DNA of 64,000 nucleotides from Bacillus sp. NP157 (GTDB taxonomy: Bacteria > Pseudomonadota > Gammaproteobacteria > Xanthomonadales > Rhodanobacteraceae): the NCBI GenBank assembly GCA_018889975.1, contig CP076546.1:2170001-2234000 (forward strand). The letters run 5' to 3'. The translations under genes and the position numbers were made by a program. Positions 16,921 through 24,859 of the stretch are shown piece after piece. How positions within the stretch are numbered: the stretch's first letter is position 1; every line of letters begins with the position of its first letter. The notes beneath the pieces were generated by a model that saw only the letters and a list, made by a program, of their open reading frames with translations, searched no databases and was not told the origin of the DNA.

Positions 16921-18650
16921 GTTCCGGGCTCCACGGGTTTGATCGATTGGGGAATGACGCGCGCGCCGAAGTCGCGCTTGAGCGCCTGTACAAAGGGGTC
17001 GGCATCCATCGAGGCTTCGGCGTTGGCCTGGGCATCGCTGGCGGCCTGCGCGCGACGCTCGGCAGGCGTGCCGAGGTTGCCCTGGCTACCCTGGTCGGCG
17101 ACGAAGCGGAAGCGCACCCGGCGACCGAGCGCCTGAGAGACCTTTTCTTCCATCTGGCTGGTGAGCGGCTCCACGGCCAGGTGCAGGTGCTGCGGCTGCA
17201 GCGCCATCACCATGGCCTCGCCATCGACCTCGCGCAACGAACAGTTCTGCGCCAGCTGGCCGATCGGGCCGCGCAGGTGCGCGCGCTCCACGATGTCGTG
17301 CCAGTCCGGCAGGCCATTGGCGCCCATCGCGATCGGACGCGCCGGCGCGGGGGCTGCCGCCGGGGCCGGGGCGCTGGCGGCCGGCGACTGCGTAGCCGGG
17401 CGCGGCGGCGCGGTGGATGCCTGCGCCTGCGCTGCCGGGCGGGACGGCGTTGCCTGTGCCTGCGGCGCCTGGCGCGAGGGGGCCGGCGCACTGGCGGCCG
17501 GGCCTTGCGAGGCCTGGCGCGCGGCCGTCGGGCCGGAGGCGCTACGCGGCGCCGGCGGCCCTTGTTCGCCATCCGCCGGCCGGAACGCGTGCATGCGCAG
17601 CAGCACCATTTCGAAGCCGATCCGCGCATCCGGCGCCATCGGCAGCTCGCGGCGACCGTTGGTGGCGATCTGGTAGTACAGCTGGACGTCTTCGGCGTTG
17701 AGCTGCCCGGCCAGCGTCGCCAGGCCGGCGTCGCTTTCTTCGGAGCGGTAGCCAGGCACCAGCTGCAGCAACTGGATGCGATGAAGCACGGTGGCGAGGT
17801 CGTCGAGCACGCCGCCGAAGTCCGGCGAGAAGGAGGCGATGCGATCGGCCTCGGCCATCAGGGCCGCGCCGTCGCCGGACGCCAGCGCCTCGAGCACGCC
17901 CAGCACCTGGCCGCGTTCGACGCTGCCCAGCATGGCGCGCACTTCGCCCGCGCGCAGCACGCCGCCGCCGTAGGCGATCGCCTGGTCGAGCAGCGACAGG
18001 CCGTCGCGCAGCGAGCCGTCCGCGCCGTGGGCGAGTTCGGTGATGGCTTCCTCGTCGTACTCGATCGCCTCGGCGCCGAGGATATGTTTCATCTGCCCCG
18101 AGATCTGGTCCGGCAGCAGGCGCTTGAGGTTGAACTTCAGGCAACGCGAAAGCACCGTCACCGGCAGCTTCTGCGGATCCGTCGTGGCGAGCAGGAACTT
18201 CACGTGCGGCGGCGGTTCTTCCAGCGTCTTCAGCAGCGCGTTGAAGGCCGGCTTGGACAGCATGTGCACCTCGTCGACGAGGTACACCTTGAAGCGACCC
18301 CGCGACGGTGCGTATTGCGCGTTCTCGATCACCTCGCGGACATCGTCCACGCCGGTATTGCTGGCCGCGTCGATCTCGAGCAGGTCGACGAAACGGCCGG
18401 CGTCCACCGCGGTGCAGACGGCGCATTCGCCGCAGGGATCGGCAGATTCACCGCGTTCGCAGTTCAGCGACTTGGCAAAGATACGCGCGATCGTCGTCTT
18501 GCCGACGCCACGGGTGCCAGTGAAGAGGTAGGCATGGTGCATGCGGCCGCTGTCGAGCGCATTGGTGAGCGCGCGGACCACATGTTCCTGGCCCACGAGT
18601 TCTGCGAACTTGCGCGGGCGCCACTTGCGTGCGAGGACCTGATAGGACAT
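16917..18650 (-). CDS. dnaX: DNA polymerase III subunits tau/gamma
   Basis: The clamp-loader ATPase of the replicase, 577 residues from the ATG at 18650 (MSYQVLARKWRPRKF). The frame is open upstream, but this start matches the family. Walker A is FTGTRGVGKTTIARIFAKSL, the zinc site is the four-Cys cluster in CERGESADPCGECAVC, and DEVHML is the Walker B. Residues about 380-480 form an Ala/Pro/Gln-rich linker, followed by the tau-specific domain that contacts the alpha subunit. I see no A-rich slippery sequence of the E. coli type, so the shorter gamma form may not be made by frameshift. Confidence 0.97.
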   Translation of the reverse strand: MSYQVLARKWRPRKFAELVGQEHVVRALTNALDSGRMHHAYLFTGTRGVGKTTIARIFAKSLNCERGESADPCGECAVCTAVDAGRFVDLLEIDAASNTGVDDVREVIENAQYAPSRGRFKVYLVDEVHMLSKPAFNALLKTLEEPPPHVKFLLATTDPQKLPVTVLSRCLKFNLKRLLPDQISGQMKHILGAEAIEYDEEAITELAHGADGSLRDGLSLLDQAIAYGGGVLRAGEVRAMLGSVERGQVLGVLEALASGDGAALMAEADRIASFSPDFGGVLDDLATVLHRIQLLQLVPGYRSEESDAGLATLAGQLNAEDVQLYYQIATNGRRELPMAPDARIGFEMVLLRMHAFRPADGEQGPPAPRSASGPTAARQASQGPAASAPAPSRQAPQAQATPSRPAAQAQASTAPPRPATQSPAASAPAPAAAPAPARPIAMGANGLPDWHDIVERAHLRGPIGQLAQNCSLREVDGEAMVMALQPQHLHLAVEPLTSQMEEKVSQALGRRVRFRFVADQGSQGNLGTPAERRAQAASDAQANAEASMDADPFVQALKRDFGARVIPQSIKPVEPGT

Positions 18651-18726
18651 GCGATCTACCTTGGGGCGACAGTCGATTGTGCCAAGGAGAAGGGGCGCGC
18701 GATAGCGGCGGCCCGAAAAGGCGATG

Positions 18727-18831
18727 ACCCTGCCAGCCACACCCCGGCACCCGAATCATCCGCTACCGTTGCTTCCTTCCGGACCTGGCGGAGTTTACGG
18801 ACTATCGTCGCGGGGGGACCGACAGGGCCAC
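18727..18831 (-). ncRNA. ffs: 4.5S signal recognition particle RNA
   Basis: The RNA of the signal recognition particle, about 105 bases. On the minus strand it runs from GGCCCTGTCGG to CTGGCAGGGTC, ends that pair with each other. The apical SRP54-binding part CAGGTCCGGAAGGAAGCA, with the GGAA tetraloop and symmetric loop, is present at about 18774-18791. Placement directly upstream of dnaX is typical. Exact ends are estimated from the pairing. The copied tRNA-Ser 3' end (18845-18867) lies just upstream. Confidence 0.95.
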
Positions 18832-18844
18832 CATAAAGACGTTG

Positions 18845-18867
18845 GAACTGGCGGAGAGAGCGGGATT
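18845..18867 (-). repeat. Partial copy of the tRNA-Ser 3' end (att-like direct repeat, distal copy)
   Basis: These 23 bases are identical to 19026-19048. The shared sequence covers the last 19 bases of tRNA-Ser(GGA), including the CCA end, plus four flanking bases. The rest of the tRNA is absent here. A duplicated tRNA 3' end is what integrase-driven insertion leaves at the far end of an element. Confidence 0.85.
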
Positions 18868-19025
18868 GCTCGGGCATTCCTGCCCTCGCCCTCCGCTTCG
18901 CTCCGGGTCAGCCTACGGCTGACCAAATTTGTTCCAGACAAATTTGTCGAACCTCGCGGCCTCGATAAAGGCCCCGCAACCTCGACTAATTTGACTCCGC
19001 GCCACCTTTCGGCGTCGCGACGGTC
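18868..19025. other. Hairpin-rich noncoding island between the tRNA-Ser repeats
   Basis: No convincing gene lies here. Three hairpins follow one another: 18906-18924 (GGTCAGCC-TAC-GGCTGACC), 18924-18946 (CAAATTTGT-TCCAG-ACAAATTTG) and about 18959-18974 (GGCCT/AGGCC). The second is AT-rich in a GC-rich region. The island is flanked by the direct repeats of the tRNA 3' end. Confidence 0.6.
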
Positions 19026-19048
19026 GAACTGGCGGAGAGAGCGGGATT
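19026..19048 (-). repeat. tRNA-Ser 3' end direct repeat, resident copy
   Basis: Second copy of the 23-base repeat, located in the 3' end of the intact tRNA-Ser gene, 181 bases from the first copy. Confidence 0.85.
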
Positions 19049-19120
19049 CGAACCCGCGATACGCGATTAACGTATACACACTTTCCAGGCGTGCTCCTTA
19101 AACCACTCGGACACCTCTCC
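19030..19120 (-). tRNA. tRNA-Ser (anticodon GGA)
   Basis: A 91-base class II tRNA with encoded CCA. The acceptor GGAGAGG pairs with CCTCTCC; the anticodon arm is CACGC-CTGGAAA-GTGTG with anticodon GGA. It has the long variable arm of serine tRNAs and the T-loop GTTCGAATC. It reads UCC and UCU codons. Confidence 0.97.
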
Positions 19121-19168
19121 GCACTTGTGTAGCCTCTTTCCCGGTTTCCGTTCCGGCAAAGAAGCGGA

Positions 19169-19197
19169 AGGATAACGGCACTGCACCTTCGAGACAA
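19169..19197 (-). promoter_or_regulatory. Promoter of tRNA-Ser(GGA)
   Basis: On the minus strand TTGTCT (19192-19197), 17 bases, then TATCCT (19169-19174). It lies about 50 bases before the tRNA. Confidence 0.75.
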
Positions 19198-19208
19198 GCG
19201 TTCGAGGT

Positions 19209-19967
19209 TTATCCGGCAGTTGGCCGGGCGGGCTCGGGATCTGGCAACGTGACCCGCTCACCAGGGTGTGCGACGCGGTAGCCGCGGGCTTCGAGGGTTT
19301 CGCCGTCGGCGGTGCTGCCGTAGTGGTAGAGGGCCATGCGGGCACGGACGTCGGCGGGGTATTCGCGTTCCAGGTCGTCTACGCCAGTGTGCGACGGGTT
19401 GCCGACCACGCCGCAGTCGTGGGCGATGACTTCGCCGGATGCGCCGTGGATGGCCAGGGCCTCCGGTACGGGGCGGGTGTCGCCGGTGAAGACGAAGCTG
19501 CCGCGCAGGGCGATGCCGTACGAGGTGCCCTGGACGTGGTGCCGGGTCGGGAAAACGTCGAACCACAGCGCTTCGTGCCAGAAGCCTCGCGTGCATGGCA
19601 CCAGGTGGAACGCTTCCCAGTAATTCACCCCGCCCTCGGCCAGCGCGCCGGGATAGTCGGCCACCCTGCCCTGCAGCCATGGCAGCAGCGCTGCATGCAG
19701 GAACACCTTGGTGCGGCCGCGTAGCGCTTCGTCGAACCAGAGCCGGAAGAACAGCCGCTCCATGCCGGCGACGTGGTCCATGTGGGTATGCGTGACGTAC
19801 AGAGCCGTCGGCGGCGCACCGTAGGTATCCACGTAGCGGTCCAGCGTGTCGGGGCCGCAGTCGACCAGCAACAGCGGCTGGCCGTCGCGCTCGAGCACCA
19901 CCGCCGAAGAGCCCAGGGCCACCGCGTGTGCGGCGCCGGTGCCGAGGAAGCGCAGGTCAAAGCTCAT
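19209..19967 (-). CDS. Metallo-beta-lactamase-fold hydrolase (PhnP/RNase Z-like)
   Basis: A 252-residue protein of the metallo-beta-lactamase superfamily. The metal-binding motif THTHMDHVAG is at about residues 60-69, further ligands are the Asp in FTGDTR and the His in YHYGS, and the N-terminus has LRFLGTGAAHAV as in the RNase Z and PhnP groups. It lacks the long exosite of RNase Z. The substrate is unknown: a cyclic phosphodiester or a small ester is possible. Its ATG overlaps the kdkA stop, so both are in one operon. Confidence 0.85.
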   Translation of the reverse strand: MSFDLRFLGTGAAHAVALGSSAVVLERDGQPLLLVDCGPDTLDRYVDTYGAPPTALYVTHTHMDHVAGMERLFFRLWFDEALRGRTKVFLHAALLPWLQGRVADYPGALAEGGVNYWEAFHLVPCTRGFWHEALWFDVFPTRHHVQGTSYGIALRGSFVFTGDTRPVPEALAIHGASGEVIAHDCGVVGNPSHTGVDDLEREYPADVRARMALYHYGSTADGETLEARGYRVAHPGERVTLPDPEPARPTAG

Positions 19968-20689
19968 GGACGGAACGCCTCGTCGTAAGCCCGGGCCAGG
20001 GCCGGCCAGAGCACCTCGTCAAAAATGTCGCCGCCCTCGCGGGCACCGACTTTCACCAGCGAGCGCTTCAGCCGGGCCAGGTTGCCGCGTCGCCAGCCGA
20101 TCCGGGGTCGACGCAGGCGGCCACGGTCGAAGTCGATCATGTAGAGGCCGTCGCCATTGACCAGGATGTTGTGCGCATTGAGATCGGCATGGCGCACGCC
20201 TTCGCGGTGGAAACGGGCCACCAGGGTGCCCACGCGCTGGGCAAGGGCTTCGTTGAACCCGCCGTCGGCCACGCATTCGGCCAGCGTCCGGGCGTCGGGA
20301 ATGCGCAGGGTGATCAGGTCGGCGCGATAGCGCAGGCCTTCGCGAACGTGGCGCGCCGCCAGCGGCGGTGGCACCGGCAGGCCACGCCTTGCCAACTCGG
20401 CCAGCAGGAGGAATTCGCGGGTGCTTCGAGTCCGGGCGTTTCCGGTGAAAAGGTAGCGATCGCCGAACAGGGCTGCCACCATGCCCCCGCGGCGATAGTG
20501 ACGCAACACGGCCTCGCCGGCCGGCGTTTCGATGATCGCCACGCCACCCCTGCCACCGGCTTGCGAGCGCAGGCGACCGCGGCCCGCCCATGCTTCGGGC
20601 GAGAACCAGTCAGCGTCGACTTGAGTTGCGCGGGCCGCGTCGAACAGAATCGTGCCGCCCGCGGCCTCCGTTACTCGTTGGTCTGTCAT
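19964..20689 (-). CDS. kdkA: 3-deoxy-D-manno-octulosonic acid kinase
   Basis: A 241-residue kinase of the WaaP/KdkA group that phosphorylates the Kdo residue of lipid A-Kdo, on the cytoplasmic face of the inner membrane. This step replaces the second Kdo in organisms with a single Kdo. The catalytic loop is VRHADLNAHNILV and the metal-binding motif MIDFDRGRLR. I take the ATG at 20689 (MTDQRVTEAAGG); the frame is open 20 codons upstream. It is divergent from the heptosyltransferase-like gene, which fits a shared job in LPS core assembly. Confidence 0.9.
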   Translation of the reverse strand: MTDQRVTEAAGGTILFDAARATQVDADWFSPEAWAGRGRLRSQAGGRGGVAIIETPAGEAVLRHYRRGGMVAALFGDRYLFTGNARTRSTREFLLLAELARRGLPVPPPLAARHVREGLRYRADLITLRIPDARTLAECVADGGFNEALAQRVGTLVARFHREGVRHADLNAHNILVNGDGLYMIDFDRGRLRRPRIGWRRGNLARLKRSLVKVGAREGGDIFDEVLWPALARAYDEAFRP

Positions 20690-20733
20690 CTGAAGGGCCG
20701 CCACCTGGCGGCCTCCTGTCCGGTAACCTGATC

Positions 20734-21801
20734 GTGCCCAGTCTAACAAGCCGCCCCCTCCCGTCGGGAGATTCCAGCCTTTGCATCCTGCGAACGTCCG
20801 CGATCGGTGACGTAACGCACGTCGTGCCGCTCGTGCGGACCCTGCAGGCCCAGGCGCCAGGGACCCGCCTGACCTGGCTGGTCGGCAAGCTCGAACGCAA
20901 GCTGGTGGGCGACCTGCCCGGGGTCGAGTTCATCACCTTCGACAAGGGCAAGGGCCATGAAGGCATGCGCGAGGTGCGCGACGCACTGGCTGGCCGCCGC
21001 TTCGATGCCCTGCTCCACATGCAGGTGGCGTTGCGCTCCAACCTGCTCAGCCTCGCGGTGAAGGCCGACCGGCGGATCGGCTACGACCGGGCGCGGTCGA
21101 AAGACCTGCATGGACTCTTCGTCAACGAGCGGATCCCCGCGCGCAGCGGCGAGCACGTGCTCGATGCGATGGCCAGCTTCATCGAACCGCTGGGCATGCA
21201 GCAGACCGACGTGCGCTGGGATATCCCCATCGACGACGACGCGCACGCATGGGCTGCGGAGCAACTGCCCGGCGAGACGCCGACCCTGCTGGTCAGCCCG
21301 ATGTCGAGCCATACGCTGCGCAACTGGCGTGTCGATCGCTATGCGGCGCTCATCGACCACGCCATGGCACGCGGCATGCGCGTCGCCCTGGTCGGCGGTC
21401 CTTCGCCCGCGGAGCGCACGCTGGCCGACCAGATCCTGGCGGCCGTGAACACCGCCCCGCTCGACCTCACGGGCAAGGACACCCTCAAGCGCTTCATGGC
21501 CCTGCTCACGCGCAGCGCCATGATCCTCACCCCGGATTCCGGACCGATGCACATGGCCAACGCGGTCGGCACGAAAGTGCTCGGACTGCACGCCGCCAGC
21601 AACCCGAACCGCTCGGGCCCGTATTCCGACCGCCGCTGGTGCGTGGATCGCTACGACGCGGCATCGCGGAAATTCCTCGGCAAACCCGCCTCGGAGATCC
21701 CCTGGGGCACGAAGATCGAAAAGGAAGGCGTGATGGATCTGGTCGAGGTGTCAGCAATGATCGAACGGCTTGAGGCCTGCGCCACCCACCTGCAGATCTG
21801 A
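20734..21801 (+). CDS. Glycosyltransferase family 9 (heptosyltransferase-like)
   Basis: A GT9 enzyme of about 355 residues, the family of ADP-heptose:LPS heptosyltransferases that build the inner core on the cytoplasmic side. The N-terminal acceptor-binding motif is LCILRTSAIGDVTHVVP, and the C-terminal half has LRNWRVDRYAALIDHA and the donor-site PDSGPMHMANAVGTKVLGLH. The start is uncertain: the GTG at 20734 gives the usual spacing before the first strand, but no clear ribosome site is seen. It faces kdkA. Which heptose it adds cannot be told from sequence. Confidence 0.85.
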   Translation: MPSLTSRPLPSGDSSLCILRTSAIGDVTHVVPLVRTLQAQAPGTRLTWLVGKLERKLVGDLPGVEFITFDKGKGHEGMREVRDALAGRRFDALLHMQVALRSNLLSLAVKADRRIGYDRARSKDLHGLFVNERIPARSGEHVLDAMASFIEPLGMQQTDVRWDIPIDDDAHAWAAEQLPGETPTLLVSPMSSHTLRNWRVDRYAALIDHAMARGMRVALVGGPSPAERTLADQILAAVNTAPLDLTGKDTLKRFMALLTRSAMILTPDSGPMHMANAVGTKVLGLHAASNPNRSGPYSDRRWCVDRYDAASRKFLGKPASEIPWGTKIEKEGVMDLVEVSAMIERLEACATHLQI

Positions 21802-22197
21802 TCAGGCCTTGTAATCCTGGTACGACTTTTCTTCCACGAGGGTCGAGCCAAGTTTCAGGTTGATTTCGCGTTTCACGGCCGCGCGCTCGTCGTTCTCGAA
21901 ATACACCGAGCGAGCCAGCTGGACGAAATCGTTATCGAATTCCTGCGCCTTTTCCTTCAGGCGGATGCGGTCCTCGATATCCCACAAACGCTTGTTCACG
22001 GCCAGCAGGCGACCCGTCTCGTCTTCGATGTCCGTCTTCGACGCCGCGTCGTTCTTCCACGTCGCCTCCAGCAGCTCGAACTCGGTACGTACGTTGGCCA
22101 GCTTCGCGTCGTCCTTGATCTCCTGCAGCTTGATCTGAAGGATCGTCATCTTGTCGATCAGCTCGCCGTACGACACCGGGGTCTGGATCAGGCTCAT
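21802..22197 (-). CDS. DUF6165 family protein
   Basis: A 131-residue soluble, helical protein. It starts MSLIQTPVSYGELIDKMTIL and is rich in charged residues with heptad-like spacing, matching my memory of the DUF6165 family that is common near LPS genes. A GGAGAA site precedes the ATG by six bases. It converges with the heptosyltransferase-like gene, whose stop directly abuts its own. Function is unknown. Confidence 0.82.
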   Translation of the reverse strand: MSLIQTPVSYGELIDKMTILQIKLQEIKDDAKLANVRTEFELLEATWKNDAASKTDIEDETGRLLAVNKRLWDIEDRIRLKEKAQEFDNDFVQLARSVYFENDERAAVKREINLKLGSTLVEEKSYQDYKA

Positions 22198-22306
22198 GGA
22201 ACATTCTCCGTAGGTCAGGCGCGGAAGGTTAGCAGTTTCCCCTGGCCAGTCGCTTACGCGCAGCTGACCCGCGATACGCCAGCGCGCATGCGTGGCCGAC
22301 GGCGGA

Positions 22307-23590
22307 TCACAGCGTGATCAGGTCGAACGTATCCAGCAACAGCACGACGTTCAGCGCCAGCACCAGCAGAGCGGCGACGAGGGCCACCGCGATGACCGGC
22401 CGGCGCAGGGCGAACGCGCCCATGATCCGTCGCCGGGCGGAGAACCACACCAGGGCGCCCATCGGGAACGGCAGGGCGATGCTCAGCGCCACCTGGCTCA
22501 GCACCAGGGCGCGGGTCGCATCGACCCCGGCCAGGACCACGATGAAACTCGGCACCATCGTCACCGCGCGCCGCAGCCACAGCGGGATGCGGAAGTCGAC
22601 GAAGCCCTGCATGATCATCTGGCCGGCCATGGTGCCGACCACCGAACTGGAAAACCCGGAGGCGATCAGCGAGACGAGGAAGATCGTCGCCGCGGCTCCG
22701 CCCAGCAGCGGCACCAGCGTCTGGTACGCCGTTTCGATTCGGGCGACGTCGGGATGGCTGCCGTGGAATGCGCTGGCCGCCATGATCACCATGGCCAGGT
22801 TGATCAGGCCGGCGACGGCAAGCGCGAGCACCACTTCCAGGTTGGACAGGTGGATGATCCGGCGGCGCTCGACGTCGGTCGTCGCTTTCACCCGTCGCTC
22901 GGTCAACCCCGAATGCAGGAACAGCGCATGCGGCATCACGGTCGCGCCGATGATGCCAACCGCCAGGGCCACGGCCATGCCATCCGGAAGGTCGGGCTTG
23001 AAGATGTGCAGGCCGACCGCGGCCCAGTCCACCGGGGCGATGAACAATTCGACCAGGTAAGACAGCCCAACCACCCCGACCAGGGCGCCGATGGTCATCT
23101 CCAGCCGACGGGCACCGCGCCCTTCGAGCAGTAGCAGGACATAGGTGACCACGCCGGTGATGCACATGCCGACCAGCAGCGGCAGGTGGAACAGCAGCGA
23201 CAGGCCGATCGCACCGCCAAGGAACTCGGCCAGGTCGGTGGCCATCGCGGCCAGTTCGCTGACCACCCACATCACCCACACCAGCGGCCGTGGCAGGTGT
23301 TGACGGCAGAGTTCGGCCAGGTTGGAGCCGGTGACGATGCCGATCCGTGCCGACAGGCTCTGGAACAGCATGGCAACGAGGTTGGCGAGCAGCACCACCC
23401 AGAGCAGCGCGTAACCGTAGCGCGCGCCCGCCTGGATGTTCGTCGCAAAGTTACCGGGATCGATGTAGGCGACCGAGACCACCACGGCAGGCCCGGCGAA
23501 GGGCGCCAGCGCGGCCAGCCCCCGGCGTCGACCGTGCAAGACATCCTGCATGACCTTGGCGTCGCGAGCCTGCCTGACTTCTTCTCTCAC
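22307..23590 (-). CDS. mntH: Nramp-family divalent metal:proton symporter MntH
   Basis: A polytopic inner-membrane transporter that brings in Mn2+ (and other divalent ions) with protons. The metal site motif SVAYIDPGNFATNIQAG in the first helix and MPHALFLHSGL in the sixth are both intact. With the GTG at 23590 it has 427 residues; AGG lies seven bases before. Starts at 23551 (MQDVLHGRR), 23614 or 23629 are also possible, since the frame is open far upstream. I see no clear MntR box or yybP-type leader in the 150 bases upstream. Confidence 0.92.
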   Translation of the reverse strand: MREEVRQARDAKVMQDVLHGRRRGLAALAPFAGPAVVVSVAYIDPGNFATNIQAGARYGYALLWVVLLANLVAMLFQSLSARIGIVTGSNLAELCRQHLPRPLVWVMWVVSELAAMATDLAEFLGGAIGLSLLFHLPLLVGMCITGVVTYVLLLLEGRGARRLEMTIGALVGVVGLSYLVELFIAPVDWAAVGLHIFKPDLPDGMAVALAVGIIGATVMPHALFLHSGLTERRVKATTDVERRRIIHLSNLEVVLALAVAGLINLAMVIMAASAFHGSHPDVARIETAYQTLVPLLGGAAATIFLVSLIASGFSSSVVGTMAGQMIMQGFVDFRIPLWLRRAVTMVPSFIVVLAGVDATRALVLSQVALSIALPFPMGALVWFSARRRIMGAFALRRPVIAVALVAALLVLALNVVLLLDTFDLITL

Positions 23591-23743
23591 CCTGCCGCCT
23601 GCGTGTACGCACATCGCGTTCACATACATTACAGCCGTCGCGACGTGCAGGGGGCGTGGATTATCCCGCGGCTGAACAGCTTCCCCGGCTTCGCAGGCCT
23701 TCCACGCGGGCCGGCCTATACCTGCCCTCTCGCCGGAGCCGCC

Positions 23744-24184
23744 ATGACCACCATTCCCCGCAACATCCCCCGGATCACCGGATTCACCGCCGCCCACCAG
23801 GACGACATCGGTTACTGCGTGCTAGCCGATTTGGACGCGCTACCGGCCGAACGCTGGCTGGCCCTGTTCGCCGCCCGCTGCCAGGAAGCCTTTGCCCGGC
23901 ATACCTCGCCCGACATCCGCTGGGCTGAGGGCCAGGTGTGGTTCCGGGTGCCATCGGAGAGCCTCGTGGAAGAGTACGCGCGGCTGATGGTGCAGGCGGT
24001 CAACGCGGCCGGGGCGGACGAGGCGGAGCAACAGCAACTGGAAGTCGAACGGGCGCAGTCCCTCGCGCGCAAGGCCCACGACCTGGACGACCTGCTCAAT
24101 GGCATCAATGCGTCGCTGCCCGAATGGAGCAGGATCGCATCGGCGCCGCCCGCGGCCACCTCGGCAGAGCAGCCGGCCGCCTGA
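23744..24184 (+). CDS. Hypothetical protein, 146 residues
   Basis: I do not recognise this protein. It starts MTTIPRNIPRITGFTAAHQD at an ATG with GGAG six bases before it. It has no signal peptide or membrane segment. Residues about 75-125 are helical and acidic (GADEAEQQQLEVERAQSLA), and the C-terminus is Ala/Pro-rich. It ends 21 bases before the response-regulator gene in the same direction, so it may share its transcript. Confidence 0.7.
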   Translation: MTTIPRNIPRITGFTAAHQDDIGYCVLADLDALPAERWLALFAARCQEAFARHTSPDIRWAEGQVWFRVPSESLVEEYARLMVQAVNAAGADEAEQQQLEVERAQSLARKAHDLDDLLNGINASLPEWSRIASAPPAATSAEQPAA

Positions 24185-24205
24185 AGGACGCTACACTCCC
24201 GGCCC

Positions 24206-24859
24206 ATGTCACTGAATTTGCTGATCGCCGACGACCACCCGATGTTCCGTGGTGCCCTGCTGCATGCACTCGCCGGCCTGCTGGCCGAAGGGCGCGCGCT
24301 GGAAGCGGGCAGCCACAGCGCGATGGAAGCGGTGCTTGCCAGCGGCGAGGCGGTCGACCTCGTACTGCTCGACCTGACCATGCCGGGCGCGATGGGCTTT
24401 TCGTCCCTCCTCTGGCTACGCGGCGAGCACCCCGACATCCCCGTGCTGGTGGTCTCCTCGAACGACCATCCGCGCAATGTGCGCCGCGCCCAGCAGTTCG
24501 GTGCGGCCGGCTTCGTTTCCAAATCCGCCCCGGCCGACGTGTTGCGCGACGCGGTCAGCACGGTGATGGGCGGTGGCACGGCCTTCATCGGTGCCAGGGC
24601 CGAGCGCAGCGACGAGGACGCGAAGCTGGCGGCGCGCCTCGCCAGCCTCACCCCGCAACAGTTCCGCGTGCTGATGTTGCTGGCCGAGGGGTTGCTCAAC
24701 AAACAGATCGCCAGCGAACTGGGCCTCGCGGAGAACACGGTGAAGATCCACGTCACCGCGGTTCTCTCCAAGCTCGACTGCCGCTCGCGCACGCAAGCCG
24801 CCGTTTTGGTGAAATCGCTGGACATCGACGAAGGTGTCGAAGGCTCGCACCCGGGCTAG
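24206..24859 (+). CDS. NarL/FixJ-type (LuxR) response regulator
   Basis: A 217-residue two-component regulator. The receiver has acidic residues D9-D10, phospho-acceptor D56 in LVLLDLTMPG, a switch Ser in VLVVSS and Lys in FVSKSAP. The C-terminal LuxR helix-turn-helix is LTPQQFRVLMLLAEGLLNKQ followed by NTVKIHVTAVLSKL. It converges tail-to-tail with the hybrid kinase gene; their stop codons overlap in a CTAG. It is the likely output partner of that kinase, by analogy with the DctS-DctR pair of Rhodobacter, whose regulator is also of FixJ type. Confidence 0.9.
   Translation: MSLNLLIADDHPMFRGALLHALAGLLAEGRALEAGSHSAMEAVLASGEAVDLVLLDLTMPGAMGFSSLLWLRGEHPDIPVLVVSSNDHPRNVRRAQQFGAAGFVSKSAPADVLRDAVSTVMGGGTAFIGARAERSDEDAKLAARLASLTPQQFRVLMLLAEGLLNKQIASELGLAENTVKIHVTAVLSKLDCRSRTQAAVLVKSLDIDEGVEGSHPG

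Noticed and set aside
17350-17560. A programmed frameshift in dnaX to make the gamma subunit
   Set aside because: No A-AAA-AAG-type slippery run is present in the linker; the region is GC-rich Ala/Pro coding.
16743-18836. An open frame of about 700 codons opposite dnaX, and similar ones opposite fabD-fabH (5400-7394), the porin (29643-31163), ftsH (57944-59746) and the transglutaminase (12791-14185)
   Set aside because: All are shadows of well-identified genes and show no domain or ribosome site.
23591-23743. A manganese riboswitch (yybP-ykoY) or MntR box before mntH
   Set aside because: I could not find the conserved loops of the riboswitch or a convincing MntR dyad in this spacer.
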